64,000 bases of DNA from Tenuifilum thalassicum (GCF_013265555.1 NZ_CP041345.1:1-64000); one strand, 5' to 3'; numbered from the stretch's first letter, positions 55,521-63,724 are shown. Numbers and translations are program-made. Notes: generated from the letters alone by a model not told the origin.

Positions 55521-56408
55521 ATGAGGAGAATTCATTTTGCCATACTTTTAGCATCCACTTCTTTCATCATTGCTGGATGCGCAAACAAAAAGGAGAAAGC
55601 TTCTAAACCCATTATAATGGTTAGCATACAGCCGTTAAAGTATTTTGTTGATAGAATAGCCGATTCAACCATTCAGGTAAAGGTGATGGTACCACCGGGT
55701 AGTAGCCCGGAGATGTTTGAACCAACGCCACGGCAAATGGCAGAGCTATCCCAGGCAAAGGCATACTTTGCCATTGGCCTACTCGATTTTGAAATGGGTA
55801 TGCAACAAAAGCTTGCCGATAATGCACAGTTTAAATATGTAAACCTTTCGCAGGGAGTTGATCTTATTAAAGGTGAATGCCATCATGAGCATGGCGATGA
55901 GGATGCAGAAGGTCATCACCATGCTGTTGACCCACACATTTGGATGTCAACAGTAAATGCTAAAGTTATGGCTAACAGCATTGTCAAAAACCTCACAATG
56001 CTCTTTCCAGATAAAGAAAAGGTATTCTCAGAAAATCTTAGCTCATTCCTCCAAGAGATTGATTCCATTGACCAAGCTATTAGGAGCATTGTTGAAAAAT
56101 CTGGGCGTAAATCGTTCATCATTTATCATCCAGCTCTAAGCTACTTTGCACGTGATTTTGGACTGACTCAGCTCAGCATTGAGCATGAAGGGAAAAGCCC
56201 ATCGGCTAAGGGTGTAATGGAGGTGGTGGAGCATTGTCGTAACGAGGGAATAACTACCATTCTTTCTCAAAGCCAATTCGACACGCATAACTCTCAAACC
56301 ATTGCCAATGAAATTGGTGGAACGGTTATAAAAGTTGACCCACTTCAAGAGAATTGGGCTAATAGTATGATTCATATTGCTAATGCAATTGCAGGTAATA
56401 GGAAATAA
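55521..56408 (+). CDS. Metal (probably zinc) ABC transporter substrate-binding lipoprotein
   Basis: A 295-residue cluster A-I binding protein (ZnuA/TroA type) that captures a divalent metal in the periplasm. Lipobox IIAGC; His/Asp/Glu-rich loop CHHEHGDEDAEGHHH (about 116-130) typical of zinc binders. Metal ligands: His in VDPHIWMST, His in IIYHPALSYFARDFG, Asp in KVDPLQENW; the first ligand, usually His in SPHxYEP, is Glu in SSPEMFEPTPRQM, so the site differs from classic ZnuA. First gene of an operon with the ATPase (0-base gap) and permease genes. Confidence 0.9.
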   Translation: MRRIHFAILLASTSFIIAGCANKKEKASKPIIMVSIQPLKYFVDRIADSTIQVKVMVPPGSSPEMFEPTPRQMAELSQAKAYFAIGLLDFEMGMQQKLADNAQFKYVNLSQGVDLIKGECHHEHGDEDAEGHHHAVDPHIWMSTVNAKVMANSIVKNLTMLFPDKEKVFSENLSSFLQEIDSIDQAIRSIVEKSGRKSFIIYHPALSYFARDFGLTQLSIEHEGKSPSAKGVMEVVEHCRNEGITTILSQSQFDTHNSQTIANEIGGTVIKVDPLQENWANSMIHIANAIAGNRK

Positions 56409-57191
56409 ATGAAAGAAGAACCTAAAAAGCTGATAGAGATAAAGAACGTAACCGCTGGTTATGGTAATAACATTGTTTTACGCGATGTTAGCCTTTCCAT
56501 ATACAGCAACGATTTTATAGGGATTATTGGCCCCAATGGGGGAGGCAAAACAACTCTAATAAAATTACTTGTTGGGCAGCTAAAGCCATTAAGTGGTAAT
56601 ATTGTTTTTCATACCAAAGGGAATGGTTCGCTAATTGGCTATCTGCCGCAAGCTAGTCAAATTGATAAGAACTTTCCAATTTCAGTGATGGAGGTGATAC
56701 TCTCTGGACTTTTAGAAAAAAAAGGGATTTTTGGAAATTACAGTCGCAATCAAAAGAGTGCAGCCGTAGAGCTAATGAAGCAAGTTGGGATAGATCACCT
56801 TAAGAATAAAAGTATTGGTCAACTCTCAGGTGGGCAACTACAACGCGTTCTACTTTGCAGGGCATTAATATCGGAACCTCAGGTGCTCATCCTTGATGAG
56901 CCCAACACCTATGTCGATAACAAATTTGAGGGGGAGCTTTACGAGATGCTTCGTAAGCTAAACGACAGGATGGCCATTGTGATGGTATCGCACGATTTGG
57001 GCACAATTACTTCATACGTTAAAACCATTGCCTGCGTTAATGGTACGCTGTTTTATCATCAGTCGAACCAAATTACCAACGAGCAGCTTGCATCATATAA
57101 TTGTCCCATTCAAATCATTGCTCACGGACCAGTCCCACATACGGTTTTAGTTGACCATGACAATCAACATACCCATAACCATCAACATTAA
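56409..57191 (+). CDS. Metal ABC transporter ATP-binding protein
   Basis: The 260-residue ATPase of the zinc/manganese importer. Walker A GPNGGGKTT (near 39-47), Q-loop region YLPQASQID, signature LSGGQLQRVLLCRAL, Walker B VLILDEPNTYVD, switch His in MVSHDLGTI. The C-terminus ends in a His tail (DHDNQHTHNHQH), which could bind metal. It begins immediately after the binding-protein stop and precedes the permease by 11 bases. Confidence 0.95.
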   Translation: MKEEPKKLIEIKNVTAGYGNNIVLRDVSLSIYSNDFIGIIGPNGGGKTTLIKLLVGQLKPLSGNIVFHTKGNGSLIGYLPQASQIDKNFPISVMEVILSGLLEKKGIFGNYSRNQKSAAVELMKQVGIDHLKNKSIGQLSGGQLQRVLLCRALISEPQVLILDEPNTYVDNKFEGELYEMLRKLNDRMAIVMVSHDLGTITSYVKTIACVNGTLFYHQSNQITNEQLASYNCPIQIIAHGPVPHTVLVDHDNQHTHNHQH

Positions 57192-57202
57192 TTTGGTATT
57201 TT

Positions 57203-58045
57203 ATGTTTGAGGCAATTAACCAGTTTTTTCAGTATACGTTTATCCAAAATGCTTTCATGGCAGCTATTCTGCTGTCAATAATTACCGGATTAATTGGCTC
57301 ATACATTGTGGTAAGGCGTGTGGTGTTTTTGAGTGGAGGTATTACTCATGCTTCGTTTGGCGGAATTGGAATTGCCTGGTACTTTGGACTTAATCCCATT
57401 CTTGGGGCGGCAGTTTTTTCCGTACTATCGGCCTTAGGCCTTGTGTACCTATCGCAAGGTAAGACTCTACGCGAAGATTCTGCTATTGGAATGTTATGGT
57501 CCTTTGGTATGGCTATAGGAATCCTTTTTATTTTCCTTACGCCCGGTTATGCACCTAACCTTATGTCGTTCCTGTTTGGAAGCATTCTTACCATTTCTAC
57601 AACCGATATACTACTCCTTCTCATCCTTTCCTTACTAATCATTGCCTTTTTTATGGCGTTCTACTATCCGATACTATTTGTGGCTTTCGATAGCGATTTT
57701 GCTAAAACCCAAAATGTTCCCGTTAAACTTATTGGTTACTCATTGGCCGTGCTTATTGCTCTTTCCATTGTTTTCTCCATAAGAGCGGTTGGCATCATTT
57801 TAATAATATCGCTGCTAACCATTCCCGCAAATATCGCCAATGCTATAACCAATCGGTTTAAATCTATCATTCTTTTATCAACCATTATTAGCTTTATATC
57901 AATAGCTATTGGAATTGTTGTTTCATTCAGGCTCAATGTGCCATCGGGTGCAACCATAATAATTATCCTAATGGCTTTTTATTTAATAGTTTCACTATAT
58001 GCAAAAACCACAACAAAGCTAAATGATGAAGTCGGTATGGGATAA
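57203..58045 (+). CDS. Metal ABC transporter permease
   Basis: A 280-residue polytopic membrane protein of the ABC-3 (ZnuB/TroC) family, with about eight helices and the family pattern GSYIVVRRVVFLSGGITHASFGG, AIGMLWSFGMAIGILF and AVGIILIISLLTIPANIA. It forms the channel of the importer with the ATPase and binding protein upstream. Its last 23 bases overlap the start of the S1-domain gene. Confidence 0.94.
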   Translation: MFEAINQFFQYTFIQNAFMAAILLSIITGLIGSYIVVRRVVFLSGGITHASFGGIGIAWYFGLNPILGAAVFSVLSALGLVYLSQGKTLREDSAIGMLWSFGMAIGILFIFLTPGYAPNLMSFLFGSILTISTTDILLLLILSLLIIAFFMAFYYPILFVAFDSDFAKTQNVPVKLIGYSLAVLIALSIVFSIRAVGIILIISLLTIPANIANAITNRFKSIILLSTIISFISIAIGIVVSFRLNVPSGATIIIILMAFYLIVSLYAKTTTKLNDEVGMG

Positions 58046-58883
58046 TATTAAAATCAAGCTATCGAACGCATTGAATTCCAAGGATGATAAAGAATACCTT
58101 GCCAATCTTGTTGAAAGATTGGAGTGCTTAAAAGCAGAAAACAAATGTGTTCCTTTTACCATAAATAGTGTAAAAGAAAAAGGGTTTGTAGTTAAAGTTG
58201 GGGGATTATTTGCCTATGTTTCATTCTTCCATATGCCTTGGAAATATAACTCTGTTGAATTCTGGAAACCGGTTTCTAAACATTTGATAGGAAAAAAATT
58301 CTATTGTAATATATATAGTATTCAGAAAGAGCCTTTATCTATACTGGTTAATGCCGAATGTCACCACTTTAGGCAAATAAATCTTGTTGAAAATTCAGAA
58401 TATTTGGGAATAGTAATGAATAAGGCAAAATATGGAATTTTTATTGATATTGGCTATCATTTTAATTGGGAATATGGTTCCTTTGTCGGTTTGATGCATA
58501 TATCAAATTTTTCAGTAAGTGAATATGAACAAATTGGTGTAGGAGACATAGTAAATACCATTTTTTATGGTTATACGGAAGATAGGAAAATAATTTTAGG
58601 AAATAGTTCAATTCAAAAAGAATGGCTAACGGGTGAATTGGAAAATTTAGTTGGAACGATTCAGGAGGTTAAAATGAAAATTACTGAGAATGGGAAAAGA
58701 GCGTTTTATGTGAAAGAAAAATTCAAAACCACCATCCCAATTAGTAAGATTTATTATCCTGGATGTAAATCGAAGGCAAAAAAATTGATATATAGCTTGA
58801 ATGATAACGATGTAATACAATGTGAGATTTTAAAGATTAATAAAAGAAAGAAAATGTTTGTTTCTAAGCTATTATTGGAGTAA
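58023..58883 (+). CDS. S1-like RNA-binding domain protein, unknown function
   Basis: A 286-residue cytoplasmic protein with about two or three OB/S1-like units: FTINSVKEKGFVVKVGGLFA (about 43-62), then the clearest S1 unit YLGIVMNKAKYGIFIDIGYH (about 126-145) with VGLMHISNFSVSEY, and a C-terminal all-beta part. S1 domains bind RNA or single-stranded DNA. The start (ATG ATG at 58023/58026) lies inside the permease gene, indicating translational coupling, but the base composition is more AT-rich than the ABC genes, which suggests a later addition. No link to metal transport is known. Confidence 0.7.
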   Translation: MMKSVWDNIKIKLSNALNSKDDKEYLANLVERLECLKAENKCVPFTINSVKEKGFVVKVGGLFAYVSFFHMPWKYNSVEFWKPVSKHLIGKKFYCNIYSIQKEPLSILVNAECHHFRQINLVENSEYLGIVMNKAKYGIFIDIGYHFNWEYGSFVGLMHISNFSVSEYEQIGVGDIVNTIFYGYTEDRKIILGNSSIQKEWLTGELENLVGTIQEVKMKITENGKRAFYVKEKFKTTIPISKIYYPGCKSKAKKLIYSLNDNDVIQCEILKINKRKKMFVSKLLLE

Positions 58884-59112
58884 TAGTATGGCAATAAAAC
58901 AAAGTTGAAAGTAATTGCTGGGTAAAATAAAAATATAGGGAGGGTGATAGTTTTAGTAAAAGTAAATTAACATTGGTGAATATTGATAAAAACAGAAGAG
59001 AATTACAAAGAACCCATTAGCTTACATACCTTTCGCATAGTATGTTCAGCTCTTTTATTCGGGGACAAAGGAAAATCGCTATAAATTTTTTAATTAAATA
59101 GTTGATATTTTT
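58884..59112 (+). other. Intergenic stretch without recognisable gene
   Basis: AT-rich gap between the S1-like gene and the sigma-factor operon. Stops in all frames, a short imperfect repeat (CATAC / GTATG near 59025-59045), and nothing else recognisable before the candidate ECF promoter. Confidence 0.5.
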
Positions 59113-59140
59113 TGTAACCTGCTGCCATTTTTTTGCATCT
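59113..59140 (+). promoter_or_regulatory. Candidate ECF sigma promoter for the DUF6249-sigma operon
   Basis: TGTAACC (59113-59119) and GCATCT (59135-59140) with a 15-base spacer resemble the AACC -35 and TC-containing -10 elements used by autoregulated ECF sigma factors; they lie 27 bases before the DUF6249 ATG. Autoregulation by the sigma factor in this operon is inferred. Confidence 0.45.
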
Positions 59141-59167
59141 CATTGTTGAAACCAAAAATTAAAAGTT

Positions 59168-59521
59168 ATGGATGTAAACGTTTTGGCACTATTCATTCCA
59201 ATAATTTCGATATTGGTAACAGGTGCAGCAGTAATTTACTACTTATGGGCGCAAAATAAGGAACGCCTTGCTATGATTGAAAAAGGGGTTGACCCCTCAA
59301 AGTTTATTCGTAACCGTCCTGTAAATCACAACTCGGTTGCAAAATGGGGGCTTTTCCTCATTGGTGTTGCTCTTGGGATTTTGGTTGGTGCAATTCTTCA
59401 GCAATATACCAGGCTCGATGAGAGTGCCCTGATGTTTGCCTCAATTCTATTATTCGGAGGGTTAGGCCTTTTGTCATACTACATTACCATTGGCCGTAAG
59501 AACGAGAACAAGCAGGAGTAA
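59168..59521 (+). CDS. DUF6249 family membrane protein
   Basis: A 117-residue protein with three transmembrane helices (LALFIPIISILVTGAAVIYY, WGLFLIGVALGILVGAI, FASILLFGGLGLLSYYI) and the motif ERLAMIEKGVDPSKF between the first two, typical of the DUF6249 family. These genes usually sit beside an ECF sigma factor in Bacteroidota, as here (15-base gap). It may be part of the sigma-factor signalling unit. Function unknown. Confidence 0.83.
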   Translation: MDVNVLALFIPIISILVTGAAVIYYLWAQNKERLAMIEKGVDPSKFIRNRPVNHNSVAKWGLFLIGVALGILVGAILQQYTRLDESALMFASILLFGGLGLLSYYITIGRKNENKQE

Positions 59522-59536
59522 CTTTTTCTAAGGGCT

Positions 59537-60067
59537 ATGGATATAAACGATTTTAACCAAATATTCAAACGGTTTCAGAACATGGTTTACACCATAGCCC
59601 TTAGGTGTACCAAAAACCACGACGATGCCCTTGAGATTGCCCAGGACGTTTTTCTTACCGTCTACCAAAAATATGACGATTTCAGAGGCGATAGCAAGCT
59701 CTCAACCTGGATTTATCGCATAGCGGTTAACAAATCTTTAATGCATGTAAGGGGCCGAAAGTATTTTTCCGATTTGAACGACCTCCCCAATGAGGATTAC
59801 GATTTTAGTACCATTGAAAATGCCATTGAGCAGCTAAAAGAGCAGGATCGGAAACTATTTGTTGGCAAAGCCTTAAGTAGGCTTGAACCAGGGTATAGCG
59901 TGCCGCTTACGTTGTACTATTTTGAGGATTTATCGGTTGATGAAATTGCCGAAATTGAACAGCTCTCGGTTTCAAACGTAAAGGTCAGGCTTCATCGTGG
60001 GCGGGCATTACTTTATGCCGAGCTAGAAAAAATGCTTAAATTTGAAACTAAAAGCTTACTGTTATGA
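59537..60067 (+). CDS. ECF-type RNA polymerase sigma factor
   Basis: A 176-residue sigma-70 family factor with only regions 2 and 4. Region 2: ALEIAQDVFLTVYQKYDDFR and KLSTWIYRIAVNKSL (about 32-75); region 4: YFEDLSVDEIAEIEQLSVSN and VKVRLHRGR (about 131-160). It directs RNA polymerase to a specific set of promoters, unknown here. The next gene starts within its stop (ATGA overlap of 4 bases) and encodes a small two-helix membrane protein likely to act as its anti-sigma factor. Confidence 0.93.
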   Translation: MDINDFNQIFKRFQNMVYTIALRCTKNHDDALEIAQDVFLTVYQKYDDFRGDSKLSTWIYRIAVNKSLMHVRGRKYFSDLNDLPNEDYDFSTIENAIEQLKEQDRKLFVGKALSRLEPGYSVPLTLYYFEDLSVDEIAEIEQLSVSNVKVRLHRGRALLYAELEKMLKFETKSLLL

Positions 60068-60447
60068 TAACCAATGAGCAAGAGTCCATTAAAAAGATAA
60101 TGGAATATTCGGTTGAGGATGCTCCTGCTGAGCTGAAACAAATGGTAATGAGTAGAGTAGAGCAGGAGGTTGATTATTCGCCACGGGCAGTAGGCTATTC
60201 TTGGATTATTCCTCTTATTGCTATACTTGTTTTTTCCCTGGTAATTGCTGGTTTTATGCTTTTAGATGGGGAACAGGTAAAAAATTCGGCAATTGTTAGA
60301 AGCATCATGAACATGGTTTATAGCCCTCTACCATGGATTCTGATATCCTCATTAGGGTTATTCCTAGCTCTTGATTCTGTGATACCAGACCTTATAAACT
60401 ACTTTTTTGGTAATCGGATTCAAGGAGCCGACAAACAGTCCTTATAG
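60064..60447 (+). CDS. Probable anti-sigma-like small membrane protein
   Basis: A 127-residue protein with an N-terminal cytoplasmic region of about 40 residues (EQESIKKIMEYSVEDAPAELKQM) and two transmembrane helices (SWIIPLIAILVFSLVIAGFM and PWILISSLGLFLALDSVI). No zinc anti-sigma motif (HxxxCxxC) is present. Its position, coupled to the ECF sigma gene by a 4-base overlap, makes an anti-sigma role likely but unproven. Its 3' end overlaps the convergent C-GCAxxG-C-C gene by 56 bases. Confidence 0.72.
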   Translation: MITNEQESIKKIMEYSVEDAPAELKQMVMSRVEQEVDYSPRAVGYSWIIPLIAILVFSLVIAGFMLLDGEQVKNSAIVRSIMNMVYSPLPWILISSLGLFLALDSVIPDLINYFFGNRIQGADKQSL

Positions 60448-60844
60448 CCTTACCGCACGCTAGGGCAAAAAGACCTGCTTCTTTTGACTTTTCAACCTGT
60501 TCAGGGTTGTTCAAATCGATACCAAGTATTTTTGAGCAGTTAGCTGAGCCCAAGTCGGTGTTGCATTTATCCATAAACTCGCTTACCAAATCTGTAGCCA
60601 TTTGTTTTCCGTCAATATCATCACGATTCTTATTACCAAACCTTAGGCCGATTATCATAGCACCAGCATTAATTGCACCGCAAACATGCTGTTTATGGCC
60701 AATTCCGCCTCCCAAGCCTGAGCCTAGCTGCAAGCATAGCTCTTCGGATAGCCCCTCCTCCTTGGCAAATGCTAAAAGTATGGACTGGGCGCAGTTTGCC
60801 CCATTCTCAAAATTATAGATAGCAAGCGATTCTTTTGATTCCAT
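60392..60844 (-). CDS. C-GCAxxG-C-C family protein
   Basis: A 150-residue cytoplasmic protein of the C_GCAxxG_C_C family, defined by spaced cysteines and thought to be redox- or metal-related. Visible: NGANCAQSILLAF (first Cys), SGLGGGIGHKQHVCGAINAG (family signature), then Cys in MDKCNTDLGSANCSK and ALACGKAIRTVCRL. Function is not established. Its 3' 56 bases overlap the convergent anti-sigma-like gene, an unusually long shared end. Confidence 0.86.
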   Translation of the reverse strand: MESKESLAIYNFENGANCAQSILLAFAKEEGLSEELCLQLGSGLGGGIGHKQHVCGAINAGAMIIGLRFGNKNRDDIDGKQMATDLVSEFMDKCNTDLGSANCSKILGIDLNNPEQVEKSKEAGLFALACGKAIRTVCRLLESDYQKSSL

Positions 60845-61189
60845 GGTAGCAATATTTATTGTTGATTTCGTAAATATAAACCATTTTATATGAAAATAGA
60901 GAATACCACCTAAGGTAGCGTAATGCGATCTAGTTTACTAAAACGATAATGGGTTAGTTGGTGTGCTTGTTTGGACCGATAAATTATTAATACTAATGGT
61001 GAGTATAAACATAATAGGCGATTATGTGCTTCAAAACCATCAAAACTAGATGAAATTGAAGCGCGATACAACTGTAAAATTTACTATCGACACATCAAAT
61101 ATCCATATAGAACTCTGTGATTCTCTGTGCCCTCTGTGGTTATAATTCAATTTTTAAAGTTAATAAAAGCATAAATTATTATAATTCAT
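60845..61189. other. Intergenic stretch with CTCTGTG repeat
   Basis: No gene is visible. A triplicated CTCTGTG-type unit lies at 61113-61140 (see repeat entry); the rest is AT-rich, with stops in all frames. Confidence 0.5.
61113..61140. repeat. CTCTGTG triplicate repeat, copy 1
   Basis: Three tandem-like units (CTCTGTGAtt, CTCTGTGCC, CTCTGTGGT) followed by TATAAT. A second diverged copy followed by the same TATAAT is at 63951-63986 near the right end of the window. Function unknown. Confidence 0.6.
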
Positions 61190-61378
61190 TCAATTACTTA
61201 AATATTGATTAAGATAAATGATGTATTGTTTAGCAAAAAATAGTTCTTTGTCGCCTTTTTTTTGCGCATCGGCTAGGATCATATTCCCGTATTTGGTAGC
61301 AATTTGTTCTAGTTCCAAACAACGAAAACCTGAATAATTTTTAAATGTTTGCAATAAACTGTAGCGGTATTTAACCCC
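61190..61378 (-). pseudogene. Possible gene remnant, minus strand
   Basis: An open frame of 62 codons without a start codon at its beginning reads like a protein C-terminus: KYRYSLLQTFKNYSGFRC, LELEQIATKYGNMILADAQ, ELFFAKQYIIYLNQYLSN, then stop. The amino-acid composition looks coding (amphipathic helices) but I do not recognise a family. It lies between the CTCTGTG repeat and the orphan gene at 61464, in DNA that looks like decayed accessory sequence. Confidence 0.35.
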
Positions 61379-61463
61379 CTATCTTATTATTATCATTTTG
61401 ACATAGAACCAATATTTATTAACTTTATACATAGCTAAGAGTTCATTCAATTGATGTTTAGGT

Positions 61464-61904
61464 ATGGGAAAAATCAAATTTGATGAGGTAATAAAATTAT
61501 TCAGCACGTATAATGACAGGTTTTTGGTTCACCATTTATTGGAATATGCAGAGCTAAAAGAAAAGGTTGAACGTGCAAATGAACAATCCTTCTACTTTCA
61601 GATGGGTCTTGAAAACCATAAAAAAAGACTTAGAGTCATGAAATTGACATTTGAGAAGACCCGAAGGTATTTTAATCACAGCACACTCGATGATTTGATT
61701 TCAAAATCGGCTTCGATAAAAGAAACTATGGAAATAAAGAAGGCGGGCGAGTTTAATATGATTTCAAGGATTAGTTACTATTTCCTGAAATCCGATTTTC
61801 TGTATCACAAACAACTTATAAAATTAAAGAGTAAAACTTCAGAATTACAATCCATTGACTACTATTTAGAACATCCCGAAGAGCTTTTGAAAATTATCGA
61901 GTAG
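61464..61904 (+). CDS. Helical protein of unknown function
   Basis: A 146-residue cytoplasmic, mostly helical protein (FDEVIKLFSTYNDRFLVHHL, NHKKRLRVMKLTFEKTRRYF, ELQSIDYYLEHPEELLKII) with no family I recognise, no signal peptide and no membrane helix. Low GC and the surrounding repeats and remnant suggest an accessory gene. Start ATG at 61464. Confidence 0.55.
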   Translation: MGKIKFDEVIKLFSTYNDRFLVHHLLEYAELKEKVERANEQSFYFQMGLENHKKRLRVMKLTFEKTRRYFNHSTLDDLISKSASIKETMEIKKAGEFNMISRISYYFLKSDFLYHKQLIKLKSKTSELQSIDYYLEHPEELLKIIE

Positions 61905-61971
61905 GTCATCAATTTTTTGTCATAGAAAAATCTCTTATAAAAAGAGCGGATAATTAATACTTTCTTTTTTT

Positions 61972-61995
61972 AAATCATATATGGCCATATGATTT
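61972..61995. promoter_or_regulatory. Palindrome upstream of lpdA
   Basis: Perfect 12-base palindrome ATATGGCCATAT (61979-61990) flanked by AAATC and GATTT, which also pair but with two extra bases on the left. It is 61 bases before lpdA; a TAATTTTG -7-like element lies at 62025-62032. Possible operator. Confidence 0.35.
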
Positions 61996-62055
61996 ATAAC
62001 ATTTTCCTATTCCGTTTGTTATAGTAATTTTGACAAACTTTAAAAAATTGAACCC

Positions 62056-63444
62056 ATGAACTTTGACCTTATAGTAATAGGAAGTGGTCCTGGAGGATAT
62101 GTTGCAGCTATCAGGGCAAGTCAGCTAGGAATGAATGTAGCCGTGGTTGAAAAGGAGAACCTTGGCGGTATCTGCTTGAACTGGGGCTGTATTCCTACTA
62201 AGGCATTACTAAAGAGTGCACAGGTTTACGAGTATGCCTCGCATGCAGCCGAATACGGTGTGGTTGCAACCGATGTAAAGCCCGATTTTGAGAAGATGAT
62301 TTCCCGCAGCCGTGGTGTTGCCGATGCCATGAGCAAGGGCATTCAGTTCCTTTTCAAGAAGAACAAGATTACTGTAATTGAAGGTTTCGGCAAGTTAAAA
62401 GATAACCATACCGTTACCGTAAGCGCAGCCGATGGCGCTCAAACCGATTATACGGCAAAACATATTATTCTTGCCACTGGAGCACGTTCGCGTGAGCTAC
62501 CCAACCTCAAACAGGATGGGGTTAAGGTTATTGGCTACCGTCAGGCGCTAACACTTCCCAAGCAACCTGCCTCAATGGTGGTTGTTGGTTCAGGCGCAAT
62601 CGGTAGTGAATTTGCTTACTTCTACAATGCCATAGGAACAAAGGTGACACTGGTTGAGTACATGCCCAACATCGTTCCGCTTGAAGATGAGGAGGTGAGT
62701 AAAACACTGGAACGTGCCTTTAAGAAGGCTGGGATCACAGTAAAAACACAAGCATCGGTTGAGTCGGTTGATACTTCGGGTGAGCTTTGCAAGGTTACCA
62801 TTCAAACCAAAAAGGGAACCGAGGAGGTGGAAGCCGAAGTGGTACTATCCGCTGTGGGAATCACACCCAATCTTGAGGGTATCGGAATAGAAGAGCTAGG
62901 AATTGAGCTGGAAAAGGGGAAAGTAAAGGTTGATGAGTTCTATCGAACTAACGTTGAGGGTGTTTGTGCCATTGGCGATATTGTTCCTGGTCCGGCTTTG
63001 GCCCACGCAGCTTCGGCCGAGGGTATAGTTTGTGTTGAAAAGATTGCCGGCCTTGACCCTCAACCTGTAAATTACAAGAATATTCCTGGTTGTACCTATA
63101 CCACCCCCGAGGTATCGAGTGTAGGTATGAGCGAAAAAGCAGCAGTTGAAGCTGGTTACGAAATCAAGGTGGGTAAATTCCCATTTACAGCTTCGGGCAA
63201 GGCAACCGCCGCAGGAAATCGCGATGGTTTTGTTAAGCTTATTTTTGATGCCAAGTACGGGGAGCTTCTTGGAGCGCACATGGTAGGAGGCAATGTTACC
63301 GAAATGATTGCAGAACTTGTAGTTGCACGAAACCTTGAAACTACAGGACACGAGCTGATAAAGAGCATTCATCCTCATCCAACCATGAGCGAGGCAATCA
63401 TGGAAGCAGCTGCCGCTGCATATGGCGAGGCCATTCACATATAA
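62056..63444 (+). CDS. lpdA: Dihydrolipoyl dehydrogenase
   Basis: Flavoenzyme (E3) that reoxidises dihydrolipoamide of 2-oxoacid dehydrogenases or the glycine cleavage system. The 462-residue protein has the FAD motif VIGSGPGGYVAAIRASQLG, the redox disulfide GGICLNWGCIPTK (Cys40/Cys45), NAD-binding VVGSGAIGSEFAYFYNAIG and the C-terminal catalytic His-Glu HPHPTMSEAIMEAA (His441/Glu446). No E1, E2 or gcv gene lies near, so the partner complex cannot be told. GC is near 50%, suggesting high expression. Confidence 0.97.
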   Translation: MNFDLIVIGSGPGGYVAAIRASQLGMNVAVVEKENLGGICLNWGCIPTKALLKSAQVYEYASHAAEYGVVATDVKPDFEKMISRSRGVADAMSKGIQFLFKKNKITVIEGFGKLKDNHTVTVSAADGAQTDYTAKHIILATGARSRELPNLKQDGVKVIGYRQALTLPKQPASMVVVGSGAIGSEFAYFYNAIGTKVTLVEYMPNIVPLEDEEVSKTLERAFKKAGITVKTQASVESVDTSGELCKVTIQTKKGTEEVEAEVVLSAVGITPNLEGIGIEELGIELEKGKVKVDEFYRTNVEGVCAIGDIVPGPALAHAASAEGIVCVEKIAGLDPQPVNYKNIPGCTYTTPEVSSVGMSEKAAVEAGYEIKVGKFPFTASGKATAAGNRDGFVKLIFDAKYGELLGAHMVGGNVTEMIAELVVARNLETTGHELIKSIHPHPTMSEAIMEAAAAAYGEAIHI

Positions 63445-63475
63445 TGTAAAGTATCAAACTATAGAATAAAGAAAG

Positions 63476-63499
63476 ACCGCCCATCGAGGCGGTTTTTTA
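63476..63499. terminator. Bidirectional rho-independent terminator after lpdA
   Basis: ACCGCC / GGCGGT stem with a 6-base loop and a T run, between lpdA and the convergent small membrane-protein gene. Confidence 0.88.
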
Positions 63500-63724
63500 T
63501 TACGAGAATCTTCGCTTATTTTCCATAAACGTTTTATGCCTTTGTGACTTCCTCGATTTTAACAAAAAGTAAATTACGGGCCCTAGAATAGGAGGGAAAA
63601 AGGCTAGCACAACAATTATTGGTGCTTTTTCTGTTTTAAGACTTCGTAAAACATCAATAAAAGTAAATAGGTGCAATCCGATAACAAGGACATACCCAAC
63701 CAGTTGAATATCAATATTCCACAT
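63500..63724 (-). CDS. Small membrane protein, PLDc_N-like
   Basis: A 74-residue protein with two transmembrane helices (VGYVLVIGLHLFTFIDVL, APIIVVLAFFPPILGPVIYFLL) and a basic tail. The second helix with PPILGPVIYFLL is typical of phospholipase-D-like N-terminal (PLDc_N) small membrane proteins; no nuclease domain follows. I start at ATG 63724; the frame stays open to 63850, but that part overlaps a palindromic repeat and direct repeats and is not likely coding. Confidence 0.65.
   Translation of the reverse strand: MWNIDIQLVGYVLVIGLHLFTFIDVLRSLKTEKAPIIVVLAFFPPILGPVIYFLLKSRKSQRHKTFMENKRRFS

Noticed and set aside
62896-63438. Minus-strand open frame of 180 codons opposite lpdA
   Set aside because: Antisense to a highly conserved gene; Cys- and His-rich shadow translation with no family features.
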